64,000 bases of DNA, from NCBI GenBank assembly GCA_015655125.1, contig JAATFP010000043.1, positions 1 through 64,000 of the forward strand. The letters are read 5' to 3'. Of the stretch, positions 1-11,079 are shown in pieces; the first letter of the stretch is position 1, and each line of letters begins with the position of its first letter. Position numbers and translations under genes: made by a program. The notes beneath the pieces were generated by a model, which worked only from the letters and a program-made list of their open reading frames with translations, searched no databases and was not told the origin of the DNA. This stretch comes from Chitinophagales bacterium. GTDB lineage: Bacteria; Bacteroidota; Bacteroidia; Chitinophagales; Chitinophagaceae.

Positions 1-2949
1 GCAGCCTGTTGCCAGGCACAATTGAAGGATTTCAAGTTCCGCAATTTCACCCAGGAAGATGGTCTCCCCAGTAACGAGAGTTATTTCGTTTTCCGCGATA
101 GTAAAAACTATTTGTGGATGACTACCGACCAGGGTGTGGTGCGTTTCAACGGCGTTAGAATGGAGCATTTTGATTTGCCGGATAATGTGGTGTTCAAAAT
201 CCGGGAGGACAGTAAAGGGCGCGTATGGTTCTTTTCAAGAACAGGTAAGCTGGCTTATTTTTTCAATGGAAAAATAGTTCCTTATGCACTCAATGACGTC
301 ATTATCCGCGAGATCGAGAACCTGGTGATCGTTGATGCATACGTAAATGAAAATGATGATATTTTTTTAAACACCGTTGGCAATTACAACTACATTATTC
401 ATTCTTCGGGAACGATTGAAAAGAAACTTGTTTTTTTAGCAAGAAACTACGACCCCACTGTTATAGATATTACACAAATCAATGATGGACGTTTTTTTGC
501 CACCCGCAGTTGGTACAACTCTTACGGCGATCAACTCAAAATAAATTTAAATACAAATACACCCGGTTATATAAAACATTTCATGCTAGCTGTTCCCGTG
601 GATAATTACAATCATTCGGGTTGTGTTTTTAATCAGTATTTTTTTGTGTTTGCTGGTAAAATGCTGGTACGGCTAAATCCGGACGGTACCCTGTTGAAAC
701 TTAAATTCCCCGCAGATATCCTTTGCATCCAGGCATCCGGAAAAAATCTTTGGGTTGGAACATTAAAAAATGGCGCTTTTTTATTGGATGAAAATCTGAA
801 CCACCTGGAACCGGAGCCTATCCTTAACGGCATCAGCGTTACTTCAGTTGCTTTGGACTATGAGGCAGGAACGTGGTTTTCAACACTGGAGAAAGGAGTA
901 TATTATCTTAAAACTCAAAATGTTTATGCGCTCAAAGGCGATACGGCACTTGCTCATCCCATCTCGAGGTTGTACAATATGGGCGACAGTCAGCTGGTAT
1001 TTACAAATGAGCAAGGTATCTACAAGTTGCTGAACGGTAAGGTTTCTTGCGTGGCTAAAAAACAAAATGACAATATCAGCGACATCAAGTATGCCAATAA
1101 CAAACTGGTTATGGCCGGTAAGTTGCGAACCAGCCTGATGGAATCTTCCGCATACAATACAATAAAAGTAAACGACCGGTCCATCGGCGACATTTTATTT
1201 GTTCAGGCAACATCTGAATTGGGAATTACAAAATCTAATTTTCTGAATGCTGTTATCAGCATCATGATGCAGCGTATAGATCTTGGCAAAGGAGAAAATC
1301 AGTTGCTGCCCGTTAACGCTTTAGCCGTTCCGGGGCAACTACCTTTTAGTGGAGTTTTCTATTACATGGATTCCAGCGGAAAGAATTGGGTAGGGTCTGT
1401 AAATAATGTATTTAATGCAGATAGCGACTTTAAGTTTGTGGTTCCCGTTGACTCTGCAAGTCCGCTTTTTGGAAAGGCCATGACCAATATGCGGCAGATG
1501 AAGAACAATATCTTTGCGCTGGGAACCAGGTTTGGCGGCATTTTCCTGATGAGGGACAATAAAATAATTGCCACGATAACCGATAAGGATGGACTCCTGG
1601 GCAATTCTGTAAAGTACCTGATGCCACTTGATGATCAACTGTGGGTAGTAACCAACCGGGGCATTTCCGTGATCAGCTTTTCGTCTTTTTCGCCCATTAC
1701 CTATACCATTAAAAATCTCGGAAAAAATGAAGGATTTGATAATCTTATTATCAAGCAGCTTATTCTTTTTCAAAATAATATCGTAGCTGCTACCAGCGAA
1801 GGTTTATTTGTTTTGGAAAAGCCGGGTACATTTATTTCCCCATCCCAACCGGAGGCGTTACCATTTTATATCCGGTCTGTTAATTATTATAAAGGCGATA
1901 CATCCGGCATCGGATCTATCACTGTGCCGTATAGAAATAACCGGCTCAAGATATTTTTTGAAGCAGTTTGTTTTAATTCTCCCGACGAAATAAATTATTA
2001 CTATCGTTTTAATAAAAATGGCAGCGGCTGGCAAACGATCACTGGCAATGAATTGCCGCTTGAAAATCTTTCACCAGGTGTATACAACCTCGAAATGAAA
2101 GCCGGCATTACAACTCAAAACCGATATTCGCAGATAGTAAGTTTTTTGATCACCATCGAAAAGCCATGGTGGCAGAACGGCTGGCTCAAAGTGGCGGCAA
2201 TAGCAGTTATCATTACAATGGGCCTTCTGTTGTATAAAGTCCGCATTAACCAGATCACCAAAAAAGCAGCGCGGCAAACAGAACTTAACACGCGCATGAT
2301 CGAACTGGAGCAAACAGCGTTGCGATCGCAGATGAACCCGCATTTTATTTTCAACAGCCTCACTTCCATTCAGCAACTCATCATCAGCGGAAAAGCAATG
2401 GCTGCAAATGAACACCTCGTAAAATTTGCGCGGCTTATCCGCAAAACGCTGGAAATATCCGCGCGGCCGTACATCCGGATTTCGGAAGAAAAAGCATACC
2501 TGTCGGAATATCTTTACCTGGAGCAGCTTCGCATACCGGGAGAATTTGTTTATGAGATACGGATAGATCCGTCGATAGATGCCAACCGAACGGAAATACC
2601 CAACATGATGCTGCAACCGATCGTGGAAAATTGTATCCGTCATGGAATAAAACACCTGGAACACAGAAAAGGGATGATCGGGATATTGATGAAAAAGGAA
2701 GGGAACATGATCGTATGTATCATTTCCGACAATGGCGTGGGCCGCAATAGCACCGACAAGCAAGGCAGAAATGTTTTTACAAAACAAAAAAGTTATGGAA
2801 TGGAAATTGTGCGCAAAAGACTCGAACTACAACCGGGCAAAGAAGATTCATCGGTGCCGCTTGAAATAAAAGATCTGCTGAATGCTGATGGCACGGCAGC
2901 CGGCACGGAAGTAACCATACAATTACCTTTTAAAATAATAAATGCATGA
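1..2949 (+). CDS. Two-component regulator propeller / Y_Y_Y sensor with LytS-type histidine kinase domain (5' end truncated by window)
   Basis: ORF is open to the window start (AACCQAQLKDF... in frame, so the listed TTG start at 22 is not the true start). Propeller-like repeats, TM segment (WLKVAAIAVIITMGLLLY), then LRSQMNPHFIFNSLTSIQ typical of His_kinase (LytS) domains and a C-terminal ATPase region. Confidence 0.9.
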   Translation, partial: AACCQAQLKDFKFRNFTQEDGLPSNESYFVFRDSKNYLWMTTDQGVVRFNGVRMEHFDLPDNVVFKIREDSKGRVWFFSRTGKLAYFFNGKIVPYALNDVIIREIENLVIVDAYVNENDDIFLNTVGNYNYIIHSSGTIEKKLVFLARNYDPTVIDITQINDGRFFATRSWYNSYGDQLKINLNTNTPGYIKHFMLAVPVDNYNHSGCVFNQYFFVFAGKMLVRLNPDGTLLKLKFPADILCIQASGKNLWVGTLKNGAFLLDENLNHLEPEPILNGISVTSVALDYEAGTWFSTLEKGVYYLKTQNVYALKGDTALAHPISRLYNMGDSQLVFTNEQGIYKLLNGKVSCVAKKQNDNISDIKYANNKLVMAGKLRTSLMESSAYNTIKVNDRSIGDILFVQATSELGITKSNFLNAVISIMMQRIDLGKGENQLLPVNALAVPGQLPFSGVFYYMDSSGKNWVGSVNNVFNADSDFKFVVPVDSASPLFGKAMTNMRQMKNNIFALGTRFGGIFLMRDNKIIATITDKDGLLGNSVKYLMPLDDQLWVVTNRGISVISFSSFSPITYTIKNLGKNEGFDNLIIKQLILFQNNIVAATSEGLFVLEKPGTFISPSQPEALPFYIRSVNYYKGDTSGIGSITVPYRNNRLKIFFEAVCFNSPDEINYYYRFNKNGSGWQTITGNELPLENLSPGVYNLEMKAGITTQNRYSQIVSFLITIEKPWWQNGWLKVAAIAVIITMGLLLYKVRINQITKKAARQTELNTRMIELEQTALRSQMNPHFIFNSLTSIQQLIISGKAMAANEHLVKFARLIRKTLEISARPYIRISEEKAYLSEYLYLEQLRIPGEFVYEIRIDPSIDANRTEIPNMMLQPIVENCIRHGIKHLEHRKGMIGILMKKEGNMIVCIISDNGVGRNSTDKQGRNVFTKQKSYGMEIVRKRLELQPGKEDSSVPLEIKDLLNADGTAAGTEVTIQLPFKIINA

Positions 2950-3692
2950 TAAGAGCCGTACATATTGAGGACGAACCGGGCAACATCGGGCTACTGGAGA
3001 GCCTTATTGAAAACTGTTGTAAGGATAAGGTATTGCTGGATGGCAACGCGCGTACCGTTCCGGATGCGGTTTTATTGATAAAAAATAAAAAACCGCAACT
3101 CGTTTTTCTGGATATCGAGCTTAACCAGGGAAGCGCTTTTGAGTTGCTCGAGCAATTGCGTCCCATCGATTTTGAGGTGATATTTATCACAGCTTTCAAC
3201 GATTATGCAGTTAAGGCATTCCGTGCAAACGCGCTGGATTATTTGCTGAAACCCATCAGCATCTCCGAATTACAGGAAGCAGTAGGTAAGGCTGTGAAAA
3301 GGATAGGGCTGCCATCGCAGCACTCGGGTATCGACAGCCTCCTGAAACAAATACACCTGGCGGGTGCCGATAAGAGAATCAGCATTCCGATGAGCGATGG
3401 CCTGACCTTTATCCAGACGGACGATATCGTTCGTATTGAAGCAAAAGGCAGTTACAGTATATTATATCTTATTTCCGGCAAGACAATCACCTGTACAAAA
3501 AACCTCAAGTTCATGGAGCAACAATTGCCTGGGCAACATTTTTTTCGGGTGCATCATTCCTGGATCGTTCATCTTAAATATCTCAAAAAATATTTGCGCG
3601 GAAAAAACGGGTTTATGGAAATGGAAGACGGCAGCCGGGTGATGGTATCGGTTAGAAAGAAAGGCAAGTTTTTGGATTCGCTGCCTGGTTAG
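2946..3692 (+). CDS. LytTR-family response regulator
   Basis: Receiver domain (IEDEPGN, LVFLDIELNQG, FITAFNDYAVKAF, LLKPIS) plus C-terminal LytTR domain (IVRIEAKGSYSILYLISGK). Overlaps the end of the upstream kinase by 4 bp. Confidence 0.93.
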   Translation: MIRAVHIEDEPGNIGLLESLIENCCKDKVLLDGNARTVPDAVLLIKNKKPQLVFLDIELNQGSAFELLEQLRPIDFEVIFITAFNDYAVKAFRANALDYLLKPISISELQEAVGKAVKRIGLPSQHSGIDSLLKQIHLAGADKRISIPMSDGLTFIQTDDIVRIEAKGSYSILYLISGKTITCTKNLKFMEQQLPGQHFFRVHHSWIVHLKYLKKYLRGKNGFMEMEDGSRVMVSVRKKGKFLDSLPG

Positions 3693-3853
3693 TGAATTTT
3701 GAAAACTTCAAAAGGATTATAATGGATAATTAATACTGCTTTCCGCTCAAAATAGTCAGAGCGTAATGCCGCCCCGTTTAAGTATACAGATATCAATTAT
3801 CCATTATTGCCGGCCATTTGCTGCTGCACAAATTCCATCAACACTTTTATCTT

Positions 3854-5518
3854 CTACGGAGAAAAATCAAATTCCAACCCCGCCGCTTTGTATAATTCAG
3901 GAAGGGTCTTTGTTCCGCCCAGGCTCAGTGCGTTGCAATAGTTATCCATGGCCTGTTGCTTGTTGGCCTTAAATTGCATCCACATGCCAATGGCGCCTAA
4001 TTGCGCGATGCCATATTCGATATAATAAAATGGCACTTCATATAAATGCAGCTGCCGTTGCCACGAGTTGCTGCGATATTGTTCCACACCGGAGTAATCG
4101 AATACGTCGTCTTGAAATTCTTTAAGTATGCTGTTCCATGCAGCTGTTCTTTCTTCGTGAGTGTGAACCGGGTGTTCATACACCCAATGTTGAAATTTAT
4201 CGATGATGGCGATCCATGGAAAAATAGTAATCACGCGTTCCAATTGATGCGCTTTCGCTTTTGCAAGATCGGCGCCATTGTCGAAAAATGTTTCCCAATG
4301 TTCCATGCTGAATAGTTCCATCGACATGCTGGCCACTTCTGCAATCTCCATCGGGTATTCCTTAAAACCATTCAGTTTCAGCGGATGTGCAAGGAACGAA
4401 TGAACGGCATGACCGCCTTCGTGTACCATCGTGGTTACATCGTGCATTTGCCCGGCGGCATTCATAAAAATGAAAGGCGCGCCGCTTTCTGCAAGCGGAC
4501 AATTATAACCACCGGGCGCTTTGCCTTTGCGGCTTTCGAGGTCGAGATGATGCATAGACCTCATCTTTTCCAGGCATTCGCCAAAGAAAGGACGCAATTG
4601 CGTAAAACACTCGATCGATTTTTGCAAAAGTTCGTTGCCGGTCTTAAACGGCTTCAGCGGTGTGCTTCCTTCCGGCTCTGCATCGGCATCCCAGGGACGA
4701 AGAACATCCAGGCCAAGCAATGCTTTTTTATGGCGGTAGATATCATTTACCAACGGCATCACGTGCAGTTTTACTGCATCGTGAAAACGGAAGCAATCTT
4801 CTTTGGTATAATCAAATCTGCCGAGCTCCTTGAAGCGATAATCGCGGTAATTATCAAAACCGGCATTCATGGCTTCTTTGTTGCGAAGCACAATGAGTTT
4901 ATCGTATAATTCGTTGAGCTTTTCTTTATCCTGCAACCTCCTGTCCTGTATTTTACGGTACACTTCTTCGCGAAGGTTCCTGTCGGGATTTTCCAGGAAT
5001 TTTGCCGCCTGTTGCAACGTGTATTCTGTGCCGTTAACGGTCACCATCATGGTGCCGGTAATCTGTCCGAATTGCTGTTGCAATACCGCAATTTCCGCTT
5101 GCAGCGCAATATTTTCTTCGCGGAAAAGATCAATGCTCTTGCGGATGCTGCGAAGATAAGTGTGGTATTTATCAGCATCGAGTTCTTTGAGCAACGGCGA
5201 TGCGATGAGTTTTTTATTAAGCGCATCGGAATACGGCTGAATCTTCGGCTGTATTTCCATACAGAAAAAATTGAAGGCTTCTTCCAGCGATTTGTTTTCG
5301 GTATCGCACGTCATCTTTATCTGGCGCCAGCAAGCGTCTTCGCTCACGGCCGCTTCCAGTTCGCTCTGGTCGCTGAGCCATTGTTCCAATGATGTTTTAT
5401 CGCCGATCTCACGCTCTAGCAATTCTTTAAAGAATGGTTCAAGAACGGCCCAATCGGTGACGATAAAATTTTGTGGAAGATAAGTGCGGGGCGTTTTGTG
5501 AATATCGGCGGTATACAT
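3854..5518 (-). CDS. M3 family oligoendopeptidase (PepF-like)
   Basis: 554 aa with zinc-binding motif HEGGHAVHSFLAH and M3 family architecture. Confidence 0.92.
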   Translation of the reverse strand: MYTADIHKTPRTYLPQNFIVTDWAVLEPFFKELLEREIGDKTSLEQWLSDQSELEAAVSEDACWRQIKMTCDTENKSLEEAFNFFCMEIQPKIQPYSDALNKKLIASPLLKELDADKYHTYLRSIRKSIDLFREENIALQAEIAVLQQQFGQITGTMMVTVNGTEYTLQQAAKFLENPDRNLREEVYRKIQDRRLQDKEKLNELYDKLIVLRNKEAMNAGFDNYRDYRFKELGRFDYTKEDCFRFHDAVKLHVMPLVNDIYRHKKALLGLDVLRPWDADAEPEGSTPLKPFKTGNELLQKSIECFTQLRPFFGECLEKMRSMHHLDLESRKGKAPGGYNCPLAESGAPFIFMNAAGQMHDVTTMVHEGGHAVHSFLAHPLKLNGFKEYPMEIAEVASMSMELFSMEHWETFFDNGADLAKAKAHQLERVITIFPWIAIIDKFQHWVYEHPVHTHEERTAAWNSILKEFQDDVFDYSGVEQYRSNSWQRQLHLYEVPFYYIEYGIAQLGAIGMWMQFKANKQQAMDNYCNALSLGGTKTLPELYKAAGLEFDFSP

Positions 5519-5770
5519 TTTTTGAGTGATAAGTTATGAGTTATAAATGATAAGTGTTTGTGCGCGAAGCGTTCGCTTTTTAGCAATGCAATTTAAAACT
5601 TGTTGGAAAGATTTTTTGCTAATGATTGGTTAATGCAGGTTACAAGTTCTTCAACAAAAATGTGTAAGATATAAAAGAAATGAGTTATAAACCGGCGCAA
5701 GCTCGCGCACAACTTATAACTCATCACTAATAACCTGAAACGGCCGATCATACATCTGACACCATAGATC

Positions 5771-6295
5771 CTAAGCCATTTTTCGCGGCGTATTGATCTT
5801 CTTCGCCGGCCCGCCTTTTACCGCTGCGGCTTTCGGCGTTACTGCTTTCTGGCTTGCGGCAGTTTTCTTTTCTGCCACCAGATCTGTTGCACCATCTTCT
5901 TCCGTTGCTTCACTGAGTTTTATTTCTACATTATTTTTTGTGAGGATGTCGAACCATTTGATCATCTTCTTCATGTCGCTGCCGTAAACCCGTTCGAAAT
6001 CCATATCGGGATAAACTTTTTCAAAATATGCCTTGATCGCTTTGGCATCTGCCTTGGCATCAGGAACGGCTTCTTTGCTGTTTTTCATGGCGGTAAAAAT
6101 TTCCACCAGGTTCACATTATCCTTTGTAGTAAAGATCTCAATACTTTCAAGATGTGAAAAACTATGGATACGGTTGCTTACAAATTTTGTGCTTTTGTCT
6201 TCCAGTGAACGAACGATGCCACCATCTGCCTTTGAAGATACCAGTTCAAACAAGCCACCAAGGCCCGTAACGGATACCAGTTTGTTATAATTCAT
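5771..6295 (-). CDS. DUF5606-like conserved Bacteroidetes protein
   Basis: N-terminal MNYNKLVSVTGLGGLFELVSSKADGGIVRSLEDKSTKFVS resembles DUF5606; A/K-rich C-terminus. Confidence 0.75.
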   Translation of the reverse strand: MNYNKLVSVTGLGGLFELVSSKADGGIVRSLEDKSTKFVSNRIHSFSHLESIEIFTTKDNVNLVEIFTAMKNSKEAVPDAKADAKAIKAYFEKVYPDMDFERVYGSDMKKMIKWFDILTKNNVEIKLSEATEEDGATDLVAEKKTAASQKAVTPKAAAVKGGPAKKINTPRKMA

Positions 6296-6529
6296 ATTAG
6301 GGAAAATTTAGGGCTGCAATTTAGCTAAAAAGGTTTAAAAGGTTCAAAATGTTTAAAAGGCTCAAAAGGTTATGGATGACGGGTGGCCGCCGGCGGGTTC
6401 CGGGTCACGGTTTTTAATGTCTGTGATAACCCGCAACAATTACCAAAACATGATATTTAAAAAAATTTGCTTTCACCCGACAGTTTGGATAAACTTTTGT
6501 CGTCTAACCACCAATCGAAAAAAGATTTT

Positions 6530-9412
6530 ATGATCAGATTAGTACTCTTGAGCGTTTTTTTGAGCGCATTAGCTTTTACAGGAAAGGCACAAACGGCTTC
6601 TATTAAGGGAGTTGTAACCGATAAAACAGATAAAAAGCCGGTGAGGAACGCCACGGTGGCACTCTTGCTGCAGATGGACTCCAGTACGGTAAGCACCACG
6701 GTTTCGGATAGTTTGGGTGCCTTTTCCTTTGTAAATGTTCCCAACGACAGCTTTATCGTGAAAGTGAATACGGTCAATTACCAGGAATATCTTTCTTTTA
6801 TCACTATAAATAATAATGAAAAAGATCTTGGCCAGATCGGGCTCGAAAGACAGGGGAAAGACCTGGCGGTAGTGACCGTTGTGGCCAAAGCTTCCGCTGT
6901 GATTCAAAAAGGCGACACCTCGCAATTCAGCGCCAGTCAATTCAAGGTAAATCCCGATGCTACCACCGAAGATCTCATTAAAAAAATGCCCGGCATCACA
7001 GTAGCAAAAGATGGCACCGTGACGGCACAGGGCGAAACGGTAAAAAAAGTGACGATCGACGGAAAGGATTTCTTCGGCGATGATGCTTCCGCAGCATTGA
7101 AAAACCTTCCATCAGAAGTAGTTGATAAGATCCAGGTATTTGATAAGCTGAGCGACCAGGCTCAATTGACCGGTTTCGATGATGGAAATAGTGTGAAGGC
7201 CATCAATGTGGTTACAAAATCAGGTATCAAAAACGGCCAGTTTGGTCGTGTTTTCGCAGGATATGGTACAGACAGCCGGTACAACGGTGGCGGTAACATC
7301 AGTTTTTTTAAAGGCGACAGACGGCTTTCTTTTGTGGGGAATTTCAATAATATCAACCAGCAGAATTTTGGTTCACAGGATCTTTTGGGCGTCACCAGCA
7401 GCAACGGCAGCGGTGGTCGCGGCGGAGCCGGTGGTGGTGGCGGCGGCCGCGGTGCCGGCGGCGGCGGGGGCGATAATTTTTCTGTTGGCCAGTCGAACGG
7501 TATCAGCAAAACAAATGCGATAGGGGTGAATTACAGCGATAAGTGGGGCAAGAAAGTGACCGTGTCCGGAAGTTATTTTTTTAATAACAGCACGAACAAC
7601 AACGAGTCGCTGATCAACACCCAGACACTGGGTTCGGATACATCTCAATTTTCTACACAAACCGGCGACAGCCGTACCACCAACAATAACCACCGGATCA
7701 ATTTCCGCCTGGAATATAAAATAGATTCAAACAATACTTTGTTTGTGATCCCGAGTGTAAATTTCCAGACAAACAATTCGCGTTCGTTTTCCAACCTGCA
7801 AACGCTGAGTCAGTTTGGCGATTCGGTCAATAACTCATTGTCGAATGGCAGCAACGACCGCAACGGGTTTAATATCCGCAATAACATCATGTTTCGCCAT
7901 GCTTTTGCTAAAAAAGGACGCACGATCTCTCTGGGATTCAATACTGCATTCACCAAAAATGACGGTGAATCAATCATCGATGCATATTATCGTTTTTATG
8001 ATAAGGTCGGTTTATTTACCAGGGATTCCACGCAAAACCAATTTGTAGATAATTCAACAAACGGCCATACGATCGGTGGAACTATTGCCTATACCGAACC
8101 GATCGGTAAAAAGGGCCAGTTGCAGATAGATTACAACCCGTCTGTGCAAAAAAATAAAGCCGATCAGCAGACATTTAATTTTGACGGTTTATCAGGAAAA
8201 TACACGGATTTTGATACAACATTTTCAAACAAATTCGATAATACCATCATCACAAACAATGCTGGTGTAAGCTACCGGCTACAGAGAAGTAAAGATGAAC
8301 AGCTTTCCTTTGGTGTAAATTTTCAAAATACGAAACTGGAGAGCCAGCGCGTATTTCCAACAGCAACGTCGGTCAATCAATCGTTCTCCAACTTTTTGCC
8401 AAACCTTATGTGGCGGAAAAAATTATCCAATGTGAGTAATATCCGTGTTTTCTATCGCGCATCTACCAACTTTCCATCGGTAAATCAGTTACAGGACGTG
8501 GTAACGTTGACGAACCCCTTGCGCGTAAGCAGCGGTAATCCTTTGCTGAAGCAATCTTATACCCACTTTTTGTCAGGAAGATATTCTTACACCAATTCAA
8601 AAACAAGCAAGAGCTTCTTTGCAAATATCTTATTACAAACAGCAAACAATTATATTTCCAATGCGATCTTCATCGCTGCACAGGATTCTGTGATCCAGCA
8701 GAATATCGTACTTAAAAGCGGTTCGCAGCTTACCAAGCCCATCAATTTAAACGGTTATAAAAACCTTCGTACGTTCTTTACTTACAGCATGCCGATCAAA
8801 GGTATCAAAACGAACCTCAATGTGAACGCTGGTTTTGGATACTCGCATTTGCCGGGTCAAATAAATTACGTGGCCACCGAAACGGATAATTTCACTTACA
8901 ATGCCGGGGTTGTATTTGCCAGCAACATCAGTGAATATGTGGATTTCAACATTTCCTATAATGCAAACTTCAACGACGCTAAAACAACCGGAGGTAGCAC
9001 ATCCACTAATAATTATGTGAATCAGGTGATTGGCGGAACCTTGAATTTACTGAATAAAAAAGGCTGGTTCATTCAAAATGATGTGAGTACGCAGATATAC
9101 AGCGGACTCAGTGGTGGCCTTGACCAGCATTTTACTTTGTGGAACGCAGCAGTTGGGAAAAAGTTCCTGAAGAACCACGCGGGGGAATTAAAATTGTCTG
9201 TATTTGATCTGTTGAAACAAAACCAAAGCATTACGAGAACCGTTACCGGTAACTATATCGAAGATGCACAATACACAGTATTGCAGCAATATTTTATGCT
9301 GACGTTCACGTACAATCTGAAGAATTTTGGCGTAGCCAAAACCTCGGGCAGAGGAAACAGTAATGGGGCCGATTTCAGGCCGATGGGCGGCACCGGAGCC
9401 CCGGGTTTTTAA
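6530..9412 (+). CDS. TonB-dependent-receptor-like outer membrane beta-barrel protein with N-terminal carboxypeptidase-regulatory-like domain
   Basis: Signal peptide (MIRLVLLSVFLSALAFTGKAQ), CarboxypepD_reg-like domain (IKGVVTDKTDKKPVRNATV), plug-like region, long beta-barrel C-terminus. Start moved from 6467 to the ATG before the signal peptide. Confidence 0.88.
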   Translation: MIRLVLLSVFLSALAFTGKAQTASIKGVVTDKTDKKPVRNATVALLLQMDSSTVSTTVSDSLGAFSFVNVPNDSFIVKVNTVNYQEYLSFITINNNEKDLGQIGLERQGKDLAVVTVVAKASAVIQKGDTSQFSASQFKVNPDATTEDLIKKMPGITVAKDGTVTAQGETVKKVTIDGKDFFGDDASAALKNLPSEVVDKIQVFDKLSDQAQLTGFDDGNSVKAINVVTKSGIKNGQFGRVFAGYGTDSRYNGGGNISFFKGDRRLSFVGNFNNINQQNFGSQDLLGVTSSNGSGGRGGAGGGGGGRGAGGGGGDNFSVGQSNGISKTNAIGVNYSDKWGKKVTVSGSYFFNNSTNNNESLINTQTLGSDTSQFSTQTGDSRTTNNNHRINFRLEYKIDSNNTLFVIPSVNFQTNNSRSFSNLQTLSQFGDSVNNSLSNGSNDRNGFNIRNNIMFRHAFAKKGRTISLGFNTAFTKNDGESIIDAYYRFYDKVGLFTRDSTQNQFVDNSTNGHTIGGTIAYTEPIGKKGQLQIDYNPSVQKNKADQQTFNFDGLSGKYTDFDTTFSNKFDNTIITNNAGVSYRLQRSKDEQLSFGVNFQNTKLESQRVFPTATSVNQSFSNFLPNLMWRKKLSNVSNIRVFYRASTNFPSVNQLQDVVTLTNPLRVSSGNPLLKQSYTHFLSGRYSYTNSKTSKSFFANILLQTANNYISNAIFIAAQDSVIQQNIVLKSGSQLTKPINLNGYKNLRTFFTYSMPIKGIKTNLNVNAGFGYSHLPGQINYVATETDNFTYNAGVVFASNISEYVDFNISYNANFNDAKTTGGSTSTNNYVNQVIGGTLNLLNKKGWFIQNDVSTQIYSGLSGGLDQHFTLWNAAVGKKFLKNHAGELKLSVFDLLKQNQSITRTVTGNYIEDAQYTVLQQYFMLTFTYNLKNFGVAKTSGRGNSNGADFRPMGGTGAPGF

Positions 9413-9450
9413 GGACGCATTTTGGTTCGCGGCGCCGGGCTAAATGGAAT

Positions 9451-9499
9451 TGTCAGCCTGAGCTTGTCGACGGCTGCCTTCAATAAGCGCAGGCTGACA
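9451..9499. repeat. CAGCCTGAGCTTGTCGAAGG-family dispersed element
   Basis: tgtcagcctgagcttgtcgacgg...caggctgaca; 10-bp arms at 9451-9460 and 9490-9499. Confidence 0.7.
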
Positions 9500-9649
9500 G
9501 AATACTTAGCATCGGTTGGTATGCCATAAATCTTCGCCGCACCGGTTCGTGGCACACGAACCGAAACAAATAGTAACCAAAATCTGCAAGGTTTTTAAAA
9601 CCTTACAGGTTTAAATGTATCTTTAAAATGTATCTAACAAAAAGAACTT

Positions 9650-10219
9650 TTGGACCACGAGGATATTATTTTAAAGCTGAAGAATGGGGACGAAACTGTT
9701 TTCAGCAGGGTCGTGGAACTGTGGCAGGACATGGTATATAATACGGCGCTCGGTATTTTGCAAAATGAGGAAGATGCGGAGGATGTTACGCAGGAAGTGT
9801 TTGTAGAAGTGTTTGAATCTATCGCAGATTTTAGAGGTGATGCAAAGCTGAGTACCTGGCTGTATAAGATCACCATCCGTAAGTCGCTTGATCAGGAGCG
9901 AAAGAAACAGCGGCAGAAGCGTGGAGGGTTACTGAGTCGCATTTTTGACAGAAACGAAGCGGACGACCCGGTTTCATTTGATCATCCGGGAATAACATTG
10001 GATAATAAAGAGAATGCTGCCATTTTGTTTAAAGCCATCAAACGATTGCCTGAGAAGCAACGGCTCGCATTTATGTTGCACAAGCTGGAATCGCTCAGCA
10101 CGGAAGAAATTGCCGCAGTAATGGAAACGAGTGTAACAGCAGTTGATTCTTTACAGGCGCGGGCCAAAGCGAATCTTCGGAATATTCTTCAGGATTATTA
10201 TGAAGGTCATTTTAAATAA
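9650..10219 (+). CDS. RNA polymerase ECF-type sigma factor
   Basis: Sigma70 region 2 (DMVYNTALGILQNEEDAEDVTQEVFVEVFE) and region 4 (LPEKQRLAFMLHKLESLSTEEIAAVME). Confidence 0.93.
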   Translation: MDHEDIILKLKNGDETVFSRVVELWQDMVYNTALGILQNEEDAEDVTQEVFVEVFESIADFRGDAKLSTWLYKITIRKSLDQERKKQRQKRGGLLSRIFDRNEADDPVSFDHPGITLDNKENAAILFKAIKRLPEKQRLAFMLHKLESLSTEEIAAVMETSVTAVDSLQARAKANLRNILQDYYEGHFK

Positions 10220-10225
10220 AGAGAG

Positions 10226-10564
10226 ATGGATCATGCAAACAACAACAAAAAGATTGAAGCGGTAATAAACAGCTTCAACGGTGCGGAAAGGGCAACGCCT
10301 GCACCTTATTTACTCACACGTATCAATGCCCGGTTGGCAAAAGAAAAAAAATATAATTTCTGGTCGCGCATAAGCGCAGTCATCAGTAAGCCGTTGGTGG
10401 CCGGATCCGGCATAGCTGTTTTTATTGCGGTGAATTTTTGGATTGTAGCAACACTAACAAACACAACCTCTAAAACGGTTACTACCCAGTTGCCAACAGG
10501 CGCCAAATATGAATTTGCTATCAACGTGTCGAGCATTTATGATATAGAAAACCAGGAACCATAA
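10226..10564 (+). CDS. Small single-TM protein, candidate anti-sigma-like
   Basis: 112 aa with one TM helix (PLVAGSGIAVFIAVNFWIVATL), directly downstream of the ECF sigma gene. Confidence 0.6.
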   Translation: MDHANNNKKIEAVINSFNGAERATPAPYLLTRINARLAKEKKYNFWSRISAVISKPLVAGSGIAVFIAVNFWIVATLTNTTSKTVTTQLPTGAKYEFAINVSSIYDIENQEP

Positions 10565-11040
10565 TGAGCACACAACCACGGAACAAGATCCTTATTATCA
10601 TCATCGCAATATTGCTTGTGGCGAACATCATCTTGCTTTCCTTTTTATTTGCCGGCAAGCTTGAAAAAAGGCCGGAACGCAAGAGCCAGATGGGAGCTTA
10701 TCTTAAAAATGAGATCGGCTTTTCCGATCAACAGATGGTGCAGTTCGATTCTGTCAAGGCGCGACATCGGCGCCAGGTAAAAGTATTGTTCGATAGTATC
10801 AGGATAAAAAAAGATGCAGCTTTCAGAGCCATCGGAGCCAGCGCATTCAGCGACAGTACGATCGGGAACGCAGCTTCTTTTTCAGCAGAAAAACAGCAGG
10901 ATCTTGAATTGATGATGTTGCAACATCTGAAAGAAATCAGGATGATATGTACACCTCAACAACGCCAACAGTTTGACACCGGATTTTACAAAGTAATGAT
11001 GCGTAATAAAACCGATGATAAAGATAAGGATGACAAATAA
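10564..11040 (+). CDS. Spy/CpxP/CnrX-like periplasmic sensor protein
   Basis: N-terminal TM plus helical region (FSDQQMVQFDSVKARHRRQVKVLFDSI...LTPQQR-like CTPQQRQQFD). Confidence 0.65.
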   Translation: MSTQPRNKILIIIIAILLVANIILLSFLFAGKLEKRPERKSQMGAYLKNEIGFSDQQMVQFDSVKARHRRQVKVLFDSIRIKKDAAFRAIGASAFSDSTIGNAASFSAEKQQDLELMMLQHLKEIRMICTPQQRQQFDTGFYKVMMRNKTDDKDKDDK

Positions 11041-11079
11041 ATCGAAACCAACTTTATATTTAACACTAAAAAACACACA

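Noticed and set aside
2071-2787. 238-aa minus-strand ORF antisense to the histidine kinase
   Set aside because: Fully inside a well-supported kinase ORF, no recognisable domain; a codon-bias shadow ORF.
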